Shown here: piece by piece, positions 25,501 to 38,600 of the stretch
How the letters are laid out: each line of letters starts with the position of its first letter
Numbering within the stretch: position 1 is the stretch's first letter
Assembly: GCF_001039355.2 (NCBI RefSeq)
Contig: NW_019775913.1
Coordinates: forward strand, 111,840 to 175,839
Direction: 5' to 3'
Length of the DNA stretch: 64,000 nt
DNA from: Lingula anatina
Lineage: Eukaryota; Brachiopoda; Lingulata; Lingulida; Lingulidae
Position numbers and translations under genes: made by a program
Notes under the pieces: generated by a model
Told to the model about the DNA's origin: nothing
Seen by the model: only the letters and a program-made list of their open reading frames with translations
The model's database searches: none

Positions 25501-28500
25501 TATCGAAGCAACTCTTCCTGAAGCAAACCTTGAGAAACGTCGTAAATCGAATGTACTGGCATTTGTTATACCCTCTACCAGAGCGACAGATTGATTTTCC
25601 ACAGATATTCACAGATAGGTCTCTAGATAAATAGACAGTCATTTTGGTCTGACGTCGATTAAGCAAAAAATTGTCCACAATAATAAATGAGACCCTGGTA
25701 GAGGGTACATTTGTTATAGGCCTATTTGGCCTTCGGCGGTTTGCCCAGTAGACACAACTGTTGCATGTATATAAATACAGTGGAAGAGAAGTAAGTTTAA
25801 TTAAGTTTAAAGAACACAAAGCCCTGGTCTTAGCTCCCGGGTACCGCAACAATATGCGTCATTTTTAAAGTGGTGCGACAAGTGCAAAACATGCATTTTC
25901 CATCAATTCTTTAACCAACGATAGGTCCAAGATCAATATTTTACTTTGTTTATTCTTTTTGTTATGGGGAGACTTTTGTTAATTAAGGTGTTCAACTGGA
26001 CTTAGTGATAAGCAAACGTGCAAGTGTTTCCAATTTAATAGTCTGTCAGCGTTTTATAAATGTTTGAATATTTTGAATATATTTTAAAAATTACACCTTC
26101 AACATTTAAACGTCATTTATTTGGGCCTACTTGGCTGCCCGCTTTATTGCTCAAAAGTCATCGTAAGCGTTCCAGCAACAATACTATGTCTCATCAAGCG
26201 TGTCGTGCTTCAGGGTCCCCAATTCAGACACGTTTTTAAACTTTTAACCCATATGTCATGTAAAACAGACGTAAGATCGTAGAGTTAACTGCAAAGGTTA
26301 AGCCGAGTGGACAGAGAACCCGTTTACTCACTGCTCATTTCACTGCGTCCCTTGGGCTTGCGTCACCGCTATAGCAATCGAGCAGTCAAGCGTCGAAGCT
26401 AGAATATTCGGCATGAAAACACTACGCTGGAATTAACCCTTTCATCCGCTCTCTTTGTCCAGGTGTTTCATAACGGTGACCGTGTTTATATTAGACGCCG
26501 TGTCCGAAAAGCAACAAAAGGGGCGAGGATTGCGTGATGACCGCGTATAAAGCGTGCACGTCACCGAGTTATCCTTTCGTTAAATCATATTAATTCCACG
26601 GGAAAAGATGTCCTGTCAAAAAATAGGTATCAAAACATGTCCAAAAAGGAGGCTCGCTGCCGGCCACTCTTGTGATCTAACAGCTGCCACAACAGTAGAA
26701 TAATATGATTTTGATTTTGGCAAGATAAACATGTCTCACTAAAAATATGCATTTCTTTATTTTCTGACATCGGTATTTAAAAAAGCCACAAACAAAGTTT
26801 GCCGCTGTTCCCTCTTTTATCATTTTCCGAGTACATAGTGATACGACCCAAGACAACATAGGATAAACTTATAGGTTAATTGTAAGGCCTGCACACATAT
26901 GGAAATTAGAATTATTGTTTGAATATGAAAAAAATACTTCTACTGTATTTCGATAGCCCTAATATAGGCCTAGGGCCTACTGTGCGTATGCAGTTTTGCT
27001 AAAGTTGAAATAAAACAGAAAATTAACTGATAGGCGCTAGATAAACATGATTTTTTTTCGTAAGTAATAATAGGTCATAGTCATTTTGACCAAATGTAAA
27101 ATATTTACAGCAGAACAGAGAAATCGTTCATTGCGTGCTTTTTGTAATCTGATCACGTGTTTTATCACGTTTCAGAACCGGAAGTGCATTGGATCGAACC
27201 TCACTATGGATCTGAAAATGGAGGAACTAAGGTCACTATTCACGGAGCAAGTAAGTTTTTTCAAACCATTTTAGATGCATTTAATCCGTATTTTCAATCA
27301 TAATGCGTCAAAAAGTATTTAAGTGGACATGAAAACATACTCTTTAAAATATGCAGTGTAACTTTGAGCAGTTCCGTTTTTAAAGAGACGATCCTTCTAA
27401 GTTCCAAGCTGAACTCGGAAGTAGGTCTACTGGTAGTAATAATAGCAATAAGGCGCTTGTAGTAGCAGGGTTAGTAGTGGTGTTGGTTGTACTTTATTAA
27501 CTTTATTATAAAATCATTATTTTTTTTTCAGATTTCGCTGCTGGCGATCCGTTCAATTACACCAACAGTGTGGAGTTTGTGTCGGAGACGAACTCGTACC
27601 CGTGTGAAATTGATCAAGCCGCCAGCGACACTGGAGAACTCATGTGTTATACCACGTACGTAGTCAACACTGACAGCTTGACACATACATGTTATTTCTA
27701 AATTTACCAAAGTATATGTTTTCTCAAGATGTTAATTTTCATTTTACTGAAGAATATTTTTCTCAGGGATTCGTCCGTCATTTTTTTTCTGACGTTCCGT
27801 TTTAAAGTTATTAATTGGTTCCTGGGTTTACATAAAATAAAACAGACAAAATCGGTTTCTCAGTCATGACAGCTGTGTCTCTGTTTAGACCTGTGTGTCT
27901 ATTTCGGTTCTTTTGATTTTAGACAATTGAATGAGTGTTGAGTTGCACTGCTTTGTTTGCATATTATTCCAGAGTCACAGATTCAGTATACATGCATGTA
28001 AGTTCTTCGCAGCCTACAGATTGTGGGCCTTTTGTTGAGCTATTCTGACCTATTAAAACTCTCGCTACAATTTTCTTGATCTAAAAATCTCCAGATTATT
28101 GTGTTTTGCTATGTTGTTATTTTGATTAATGCTAATTATTTCGTAATTCCGTTTTCAGGAAAATGCCCGAGGGTAGTGTGTTTGTCCGTGTGACAATAGA
28201 TGGCGTCCCAGTGCCTCTGTCCAGCCACTGTTACAACAGACCCACTGGCTCTAACTGCAGACTCATGGTGAGTACACAAATTAATTGTAGTCCAGAACTG
28301 GTCAAGGCTTTAAGACCAACTTTTTAGTCTACTTCAACACAAGATAAATCAGTAGTCTAGTTGCATGAAATATTGTGCCTGCTTAATTACAAGAAAGACA
28401 TGGTTACTTAGGCCCGTAGCCAGCAATTTCTAAAGGGGGTTTCTTTTTCTAAAAAAAAGTGGACCTTTTCCCATAAAAACTTCATGTACCTAGATCAAAT

Positions 28501-29612
28501 TTTACCCAGAGTGGACCTTTTCCCAGCAAAAGGGGCAGTTCTTTTGCCCCCCCCGAACCCCTCCTGGCTATGGGCCTGTTACTAGTAATGTTTCAGTTCT
28601 TTACTTATCTTATTGAAGTAAAATAGCAAGTATCTGAACTGAGGTCTTTATCTTTATAATGATACAGAAAAAAATCAAGGTCAAAGGTCAAACTTACAGT
28701 ATTAAGTTCTATTTCATTTCTGATGAAATGGAGTTGACTCAGTTAAAAAAAAAAATTGGTTCTATTACATGGAGCATGGAAATCTTAACAAAGTTTGCCA
28801 AGAATCAAAAAGCAGGAATGGTATTCATTGTACGAGTTCTCAGAACAGTTTGAAATCTTGGATCTTTTAAAAGATGGACAGACAGAAAATTGCCCAAGTT
28901 GATCAAGTACATACCTGCTGGAGTTCTAAGAATGCGTTATCTGACACGAGGTGCCCATTACACATATATTTGTTTTCTCCTTCACTCATTTGTCTGTGTA
29001 TTTACAGGTGAGATGGTGGACCACCCCTACCATAGAAACTCTGACTCCGTATACAGGAACACCAGGTAAGAGATATCAGCATACTTAGAAAAGATATACT
29101 TAGAGTGTGGTAGAAAATGGAAATGCTTACAATGATAATAATGATAATGAGGATGGTAATAATTTATAATAGTAATAATCAGATCTTTATAGCCTCAACC
29201 CACAATGTCTTCAGTATTGTGGCCATACAAAGATTTAACTTAAAAATCTATATGATGCTCTCTGCCTATATTTGTGAAAATGATTTTATAAAACCTTTTC
29301 ATTCAGGCATTTAAGTGAATAGAACTAACAATTTTTTTTGAAAATAAAGAGTGTTAGTATGATTCACTAAATTCTTCCACTCAGGAATTTATGTGAGGTG
29401 AGTAGAACTAATTCCAATATTCTGACCTCTCTAAGGTACCCGTATCACTGTGAGTGGCTATCTCTTCACTTCCCTGTACAGCACCAATGAGGAAGTCAGC
29501 ACAAATGGGAAAACAGTCAATATTAGACGGTAAGTTGGACTGGCTGTTGCTCATTTTCTTTTTGATGTACAATTAATGATAGAACTGTGCCCATCCACAC
29601 ACACACACACAT

Positions 29613-29686
<74 letters not shown>

Positions 29687-32600
29687 TTTGCATGATCACG
29701 TTGAACACATATATGATAGATTTTGAATAACCATGTATGATTCTAGTTAGTTTATGAAGCTTGAGTTTAGATCTTTGTCCAAGTTGTTTTATTTATATAA
29801 AATTTCAAATTAAAAAAAAAAACTTGTTTAAATAAGCTTTATGTGAGGGTTTTAGATTTTAAAGTACTTGCAAATATTTGAAGATTGCAAATTTTAGAGT
29901 GTAAAACTTCTTAATATGTCAGATACATGCATAATCTTGATAGGATTAGAGGTATACACATTTTAAGGAAATAAAATAATTTTTGTATTTTGTTTTTAGC
30001 GTGTATGTCGGAGGCCAGAACTGCAACCTGTTGAATTCTACAGGAGAAGTGTAAGTATCAGAAACTATTGAAGAGTGATCAATTAAGGTGATGACAATAT
30101 CAACATTTTACTTTTTTGAAGATAAATTTGTTATAAAACCAACACATCCATTTTAAATGTTTTGCAGTTTGGTTCAAGAGTGGCTTAAGACATAAAGCTA
30201 CAACCAGTGTCAGCTACTTTGAAACTCTGTCCATTGAATACTGTTTGTTTTTGTTTTATTTGACCACCCAACTTCCTAATTTTGCTGTCTACAATTGACC
30301 ATTGGCTATCACACTGTAATATATGAAGACCATTTATACAAAAAGTTAAAGGTGTTAAACTTAAAATATTTCAAGTTATTTATTTTTTGTACAAAAACTT
30401 ACACTAGAGCAATTAAACTTATGATACAAACAACATTATTTTTCTGTACATTGTTATTGGCAATTTTTATCTAATTGTTTTTTATTAACACAAAATGATA
30501 ACATGAAGTGAAAATGAATTTGACAAAATTTAGTAAATATTTTATTATTCCAGCATCTATATCCAGTTGAACAATGATGGCACGTCCAATAGAGGAACAT
30601 TTAAGTGTGATATGATGGGGGGTTTTGTGGGCCACATTAACGCTAGTTTTATCATCAGTGGTCTATATGGAAGGTAAATATATATTGCATTCTGTTATTA
30701 TGTAAATTAGCCATGTGGAAGGTATATATATATATATATATTTATACAACGTTATTATTTAGATAGGTAAATGGAAGGTTTTTAGTACATTATGTTATTA
30801 TATAGACCAGGCATTTGGTATCTTAATCTGTACACTATACATAGTTTTCCTTCTAAGTATAATAGACATGTATAATTAACAGTTTATATAACCTCATAAT
30901 CTGTGAGTTTTTGACTTAAATTTATTTTCAGATCCAAGCCAGATTTGTCCAGTTTACGTGTGTCATCTACCAATGAACTCTACATGATTCAGACATATGC
31001 AGGTGAGTTTGAACAATATCAGGAACATGAGCAATTATGTTTATTTTTATTCCGGTAATTTGTTTCAAAAGAAGGGCCCGTGCAGGTGCTATGGTGTTGC
31101 GAGGGTTTAACATGAAAGTTTCTTTATAATTCATGAAAAAGTCTCAGCAATTTGGTAAAAAAAGTTACGGTTTATTTACAATAGTAGTGGTAGGTAGAAA
31201 ATGCATTTAGTTTAGAAGTAGTTATTTTTTTAGCATCATAACATAAGAGACAACAAAAACTGTTTATCGAATTGTGAATTTATATTATTTTCCAGAGATC
31301 ACCTCTATCACGCCATCTAGTGGCAGTATTGCAGGAGGTACCCACATCACAATAATGGGAAGAAATCTTGAGCAGAATGGATCACCTGTAGTACAAGTGG
31401 GAGGTATGGCTTTGGTTTTCCATAAAAAATCAATTTGACACAAAAACTTACAGTGTGTTTGGAATGAGATGCAAAAAAATTGTTTCCTTTGAAATGTTCA
31501 AAATTTAAATAATATATCTGGCAATTCAAACGTTATACATGTATTACAGTCATGTTACTTATACAATTTTGCAGGTATGTTTATACTTTGAACATTAGAC
31601 AATCCTCATATCAGTGTCACCCCGACTGCATCTAGTATATTATGTTGGTGTCATACATATATTTACAAAATTAACATAATCGAGAATGATATTGGTAAAT
31701 TCAAATTTAGATTCTCTCTTACAGTCTTGTTACATTGGCAAGTTTGACATTTTAGACATCACCCCAAGTTCATAAATCTTGCAGTGACTGCTTTTCTAGC
31801 TCCAATATCTCTCTTATGATGTTGCATGTGGTACATATATTTCCAGGTGGTCCCTGTATTGTCACTCAGGTGGCATCTGACAAAATCATTTGCCGAACAC
31901 CAGTGCAGCAACCAGGCAAAAATAACTACTCAGGTACCTAGAGGGATGCTGAGGATCTTATAATGAGATTAAAGGCTCTTAAACAGACATAATTTAAAAA
32001 AAATGTACTCAGTTTTAAATGGCATATTTTTAAACCTTAATTAGCCCAGACCTTTGGGTTGATTAGACTTCCAAGTGAGGTCAGAATGTAGATATATGTT
32101 GTTATATAATGGCTTTAGTATAAAATAATTAAATTTCTTTGAACTAAATCACAACTAAATGCTGAGTTTATATTCTCAGGTAATCGTGGCCTGCTGTATG
32201 AAGACTGGGACAAATATGTGTCTAACAGCGCTGTGGGGGACGTCCTTGGCTTCACAGAGGCTACTGACGGCTATCAGCCAAATAACACGCGTATTGTAGA
32301 CAACCTGTACTTCTGGACCTCGACCTCTCGCTCCAACTTCGTCTCCCGTTTTCAGGGATATTTTGTCCCTCCCCGCACAGCCGAGTACATGTTCATGATT
32401 TGGGCAGATGATTCCATTGAGCTTTATTTCAGTGATTCTGATGACCCAAGTCAAAAGGTGAGATGGCACTTATAAACAATAACTTAATGTTGGAACTTAT
32501 AAATTTCTTTCACAACCAATTTATGTGCTTTCTTGAGGGAGACTTAATTTTGTCCACTGACTTCTTATCAGTTTAAAATGAGACCCTTAACTGTCTTGCT

Positions 32601-35600
32601 ATTGCAGTTTTTAGGATAAATGTCTTGACTAATGTACTTTTTCCTCAAATTATGTAATTTATTGTCAGATCTTTACTAACAAATCTTTACTTACTAGAAC
32701 AAGGTGTTGCACCTTCCTTTGTGGTTCATTTTATTGATATGAAAATTCATGTTATTGCAGAGAAAGATAGCACATCTGCACTCTTACAAGAATAACTACT
32801 GGCATTACGACTCTCAGCGATCTGAACGTATGCTGCTCACTGCTGGCAACAGGTATCCAATAAAACTTTCTTGTATTGATCAGCACAATGTAAAAATGAC
32901 AAACATATATTTATTTATTTAATTTTCTATTGAATTATTTTTATAACTTTTAGTAGAATTTTCAAGTGGAATGAAAAACCCATCAGCAAACAAAGTCACC
33001 ATTTTTTCCCCGACATTTTGGCTTACTTTTCCAAACAAAAACCCAAGCCTTTGATTCTCTATTTTCTGTGCTTGTTCCAGCTATTATATTGAAGTTGTTC
33101 ACAAGGAAGGAGGAGGTGGTGAGGCCGTCAGTGTGGCTGCAAGGATGTTTGAGAGTGAGTACACCTCACAGCAGACGGACTATGCTGGGGAAGAGAAACA
33201 GGATATAGTGCTGACATCTACAGTTCTGCCAGAGACACAGGTAATACTTTGTCTTCACCTCATGTGTTGTTGTCAAGTGTACTGACTTAGACTTCAGACA
33301 CAGAAAATTGTTATCTCCATTGTTTTGTGATCAACAGTGTTGACTTAGACACAGGCACTTGAAACCTTTCGTTTATTTTGTGTTGTTATCAAGAGAATTG
33401 ACTTTCCTATAATTGTTTTATATCTAAAGAATTGAGAGATGATATCTGAGCAATGACTCAAACACTTTGTATTGCATGAATTGAGCAGGGATGAGATTTT
33501 TTTACATAAAAGGCCCATCTCTGTTTAAGAATACATGTAGAAAATGACAGAATAAGGCCTAGTTCAGTTATCCCAATGTTTATAAATACTGCATATTACA
33601 TATCAAGATTTTTACTACTGGCAGTTTGAACAGATTTTGAATTGGTGCAGATTGGCATGTTTATTTAATCTGCGCATTATGATTTATGACATTTTCTTCC
33701 CCTTCCATTATAGAATGTGAAGCTGTCTTCCTGGAGCACCCAGTCCAGAGTGAAGGAGGTCCAGCAGGTGGTCCTCAGCTCTATGGGCGGGGCTGGGCAG
33801 TACAGGCTGGGATTCATGGGAGCCTTCACCAGTATGTGATCGGTTGATTTGATTGATTGAAGGGTTGATTGACAGCTAGTCAAATTAATTGATTGGATAA
33901 TTGATTGATTGATTTGTTGATTGATGGTTGGTTGATTTGTTGCTTGACTGACTGATTGTGATGTTTGCTTTAAGTTAAGGTGGTATATTATGTCAGTTCT
34001 TGTCATAGTTTAAATCCATACCATTTATAATAAGTAACATTCACTAAATTTTATCAAATTCATTTTCACTTCATATTTTGCTTTTCTGTGTCAGTACAAA
34101 TGAATTTGATAAAATTGCCACTAATAGCGTTTTACATTAAAAGAACCCTGTTGTTTGTAACATAGGTTTGATTGATGCCTCGGCGGGGTCATCCACCATT
34201 CAGAATGAGCTGAACAAGCTTCCTACCATCAAGCCAGATACTGTATCTGTGTCTGGCTCTGGAACGGTCTCCGTAACATTTAACACCGACAAAGGTAGGT
34301 AACAGATCCAGTGCAACTCAGCGTATTTGAGATGTACAGTTTATGGTGAACGTCAAGAGCCAGAAGACCCAGATGTGGTGTAACTTGCATTCATGCATAA
34401 AGTGTGTTTACAGGAGATACTCCATGTTTGAATCTTCTGTTTTTCTCCTTTAAGTTAAAATTTGCTTTAGGGCCAAAATATATATGCATTTGAAATTGGC
34501 TTGATCATTTCTATTTATAAAAGTATTTAGTTGTGCTTATTTACTATTTTTGAGCAGCTATGATTGTACAATATATGCTTCTATGGAGTTTAAAAAAATT
34601 AAGAAATACACATCTTTGAATTTTTTTTGTCAGTCCCAATGTCTTTGAAATAAATCTTCAAAGTAACATTGTGTTTTTAGGTGATGTGGATCTCCTAGAA
34701 TACAGAGACAATGCTGGCGTGAACATCACTATTACGGAGCAGACCAAAGGTGTGCCTTCTCTAAGTAATATCTACCTAACCATGGATGGTGCCATGTCTA
34801 CTGCGGTTGGCAGCTCTGCCACCAGTGATGAGGTGAGAGGCTGGACAAGTGCTTTATGAAGCTCACTACCACACCATTAGTATTAAATAGATGTAGCTTT
34901 TTTTAGTGCAGGCTTGTAGCCAGGGGAATAGGTATGAACTGCACATTTGGCAGAAAAAGTTTGCTCTTCTTCAAAATTTGATGTAAATTCTATGAACACA
35001 TGAACTCTGTTATAAAAAGAGCCCCAGCTTTTATATTGTAATTAAGGGGAAACCATTCTCAATGCCAATATATGCATTGTGTATTTTGCATTAAAATGAT
35101 GGTTTGTATCAAATGTCCAGGTTGCACAGGCTGTTAAGGATCTGTTCAGCGTCCAGTGTCCCTCAGAGCTCACCAGCCCCAGCGGCGTGGGCTACGAACA
35201 GGAGTTTGAAGACCCCAGCGACAGCTCCATAACCGGCACCACCACGCTGGATGTGGAACCGTTCTGTGGGCGCAGGTCTCTGAAGAATCCACAGTGGCTC
35301 CATGATGGGAGAGCATCTCCACTCAATCTACAGCAGTATAAATATGTGAGTCTGGTTAGAAATAAAGTTCATATTTTTTCGTCAATGTAATTTAAGTTGA
35401 AGTTATTCTATCTTTGATTTTTACACCAAATTGAATTTTTCTTTTTTGGGGAAAAAAGCAATTTTCTCCCACTAATGAATCATTGCTTGGTTCATTCTGC
35501 ACTTATATCCAAAGTTTTATACCTTTTCTAATTAATTCTTGCCTAAACATGTGTCAGTTACCCTAATATGAGGATGATGGACATCAAGAAATGTCTTTGA

Positions 35601-38600
35601 AGGTTAGAAATAAACATGATTTGTTGTATTGTAATATTGATTTCCGTGTTTTATAGGTGAATAAAAATAGGTGAATAAAAAACAGCAACACATTTTAAAA
35701 CTTTCAGTTATTGACATATTTACATAATCTCTCCTCCAGGTATGTTTTGCTCGCCGTGGCGCAGTGTCCAGGCTTCAGGTGAAATACGAGTATTTCTTGG
35801 ATGCTAACACTGTGAGCAGATGGCTTACCTTCAACCTGGTGGATGCACCAAGGTGAGTGCGCCGTGTGTGTGTGTGTGTGTGTGTATGTGTGTGTGAGTG
35901 TGTGTGTGTGAACACGTGCACACGCACGCGTGTGTGTGCATGTGTGCCACCGCATGTTAATCATGTGTAGTCTGCCTGCTGGGTTATATTTAGAATGATT
36001 ACAAACCTAAGTCACATTCCTGCTTCATCCTGTTGCAATTTCAGGTTACTAGTGTCTTGTGCCTGCCTATACCCTAATAATCTTTATAATTATTTGTTGA
36101 TTGGTCTATTGACTGATGGACTGATCCATTTATTGATTTATTTTATTTGTTGATGATGAGACATCAAGTATGAACAGCCACGTCACTTTTTTCATCATTT
36201 TGGTTTCAGCTGGAACTACACTTGCTTTGATGCCTACACCCCCGCCAAGGCTCACTCCCCCTCTGAGGGCTGGGGGCACAAAATGGTGGAGGTCAAAGTT
36301 CAGGGGTCAGGGCTCTACTACGCTGACAGCGTCCTCATAGCCTCCAGTCTCCCCTCTACTGATCTACCAAGTAAGCTGGACGCTGGGAAGCCTTTAAAAT
36401 ATGAAATAGTGTCTAGGAATTTTGCACACGTACAAATATGTTTATATTTTAATTACTTTTCCATGTTAATTTGTTTTTTTAGTTTTTTAAGTTATGTTAT
36501 TTAGTGGTTTTGCAAAGTGCCCACCCTGTTGTGCAGGCACTCACATACAGTTGAAATATAATATATATGCTGTATTATACAATATAAATCAAGCTGTAAA
36601 TAAACTATTTGCTTTCTGTGCAATGTGTAATCTGTTTTAACAGAGTACCTAGCAACACACACTGTCCAGTGCTTGGATTTAAATATTTCTGTTGTGTTTC
36701 TAGGTCTGACAATGAAGCGCAGTCGTCCACCATTTGTGAATCGTTTGATGGTCCTAGATGTCACTGTAACTGGGAGCTCTGGAGACTATAACATCACCAT
36801 TGTCCCCTCCAACTGCCAGAGTGACTTCCCTCTCTTTGGTGTCTCTGGAGCTGTGGTAGGCTGTCTTCTTGTTGTATTTCAATCTTTTGTGGAAAATGCA
36901 GGTTTCAGACATATGTCAAGTTCACTGATATGTTGTAGTGTTTATTTTGAGTTCTGAGTGTAAAAATGTTGTATTCAGTACAATACCTAATCAGCCAAAG
37001 TAATTGCATATTTATTGAAGCATCATCTACACATTAATCTTCACGTAATTTGATTTTAAGATTAGATTGTAGCATTAGTTTTGTACTTCTATATATTTTA
37101 CACTTTATACTTTACATTTTATGTAAGTATGGATATTTGGGTCGTGTATTTATGCCCCCTCCTCTCCCTCTCATGGCAAGCTGCACATGCATTTTAAAAA
37201 TTTTTTTATAAGGCCCACTTTCATCTCTATAAAATGCATTTCTACAGAAATAAATGATTGAAAATATTACGATCAGAAGGGTTCGGTCATGCAGTGATTT
37301 CAGTTCAGTGCCAATACTTTACTCTGCATGTTTCAGAACACGTCTGGAGACCCTGCCAGTAACGATGTCACCCTGAGGGGCAGCAGCTGGCCATCTGGTG
37401 TTCAAGTTGAAGTGACCAGGGTCCAGGCGGCCTCACCTCCCATTTTGGGGACATTTGACCTCCAGTACCAGAATGAGCAACTTACAGGTGGGTGAAAAAG
37501 GAAAGAAGTCTGTATGATATAGGCTGTTGCATTTATTATACCATATCTTTGTGTGTAGGAGTTCATAAGAAATTCACTTTTGAATTATTTCATTATTTCA
37601 TTAAACTGAACCTGAATGTATCAAAATATAGGTTTTACACTGTGTTAGTGCAAATATTGTTTAACACAAACCCAAAATCCTTTGAACTGATGCGTATATA
37701 CTCCTGTGATTTCTGTGATCATAGAGTTGTAGTTTAACACAAATACTTTGATGTAGTACTGTAGGTATTCCTCTGAACATAGAAGAATAGTATAACCCAT
37801 ATTCTAAATACTTTGATCTAATATTGCAGGTATACCTGTGAACATTGAAGCCTCGGACCTGAAGGACCTGTTACAGACAGTGTCCGGTATGGGTAAAGTG
37901 GACGTGGCCAGAACTGGACAGTGCTCAGACTACAGGTGGACTGTCCACTGGCTGACAGCTGGCAATAAGCCAATGATGCAGGTACTCATCAATGTCCTTC
38001 TCTTCTTCCTCCTCAGCATCTCTTGATAAATTGATTTATCAATTAATGACAAACGGGAAGTCTTTCTAAAGAGACAAAACTTTTTTTTTACCAGTGAAGT
38101 AGTTTAAATTGACACTTCATTGGAATATTTCAAGTGACTGATTGAGGATATGAAGGACAAAGGACGTTGATCACATGACTATCATCTGACATGTCATATG
38201 GCTCTTTGATGAAGGGTCAAAATGGCATGCCTCTTGTTGGTAAAAAAAAAAGCTCGGTCTTCTTAAAAAATGGCTGAAATGCCATGCCTGTTGTTGGTAA
38301 AAAAAATCTTGTATAGTCTCTTTAAAATGATAAATTTTAAACCATTATCATACAAGAGACAATATGAAACCTAATGATTTCCCGGTATCTTCAGATTGAT
38401 GCCAGTCAGGCCACAGGGCTGGGTCTTAACATCACCGCAGTGCCCAAACAGGATGCCTACACAGACTTTGATCCCATCATTGGAGACATGCTCAGAACCA
38501 TTGAGAACAATGTCCAGGTAGGTTTAAGTAGGAAGGGAAAAGTTTAAGAAATGTTTTAGGTGATGTGTTAGGATTTTCTTCAATTCTTTGAGACATCTTA

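Larger units (their letters stand above)
18283..27175. other. Long first intron of PKHD1L1
   Basis: 8.9 kb with no exon that I can support. It contains a (CA)n run (20411-20452), a dispersed repeat (20600-20880), (GT)n plus poly-G (22454-22501), a TTAA element (23989-24330), a 134-bp-period tandem duplication (25321-25568) and a TIR element with a 9-bp target duplication (25569-25707). A TATATAAA at 22787-22794 is TATA-box-like, but no exon with coding signal follows. Confidence 0.55.

Noticed and set aside
25427-25852. 141-codon open frame on -
   Set aside because: It runs through a tandem duplication and a MITE, so it is composed of repeats; no protein features.
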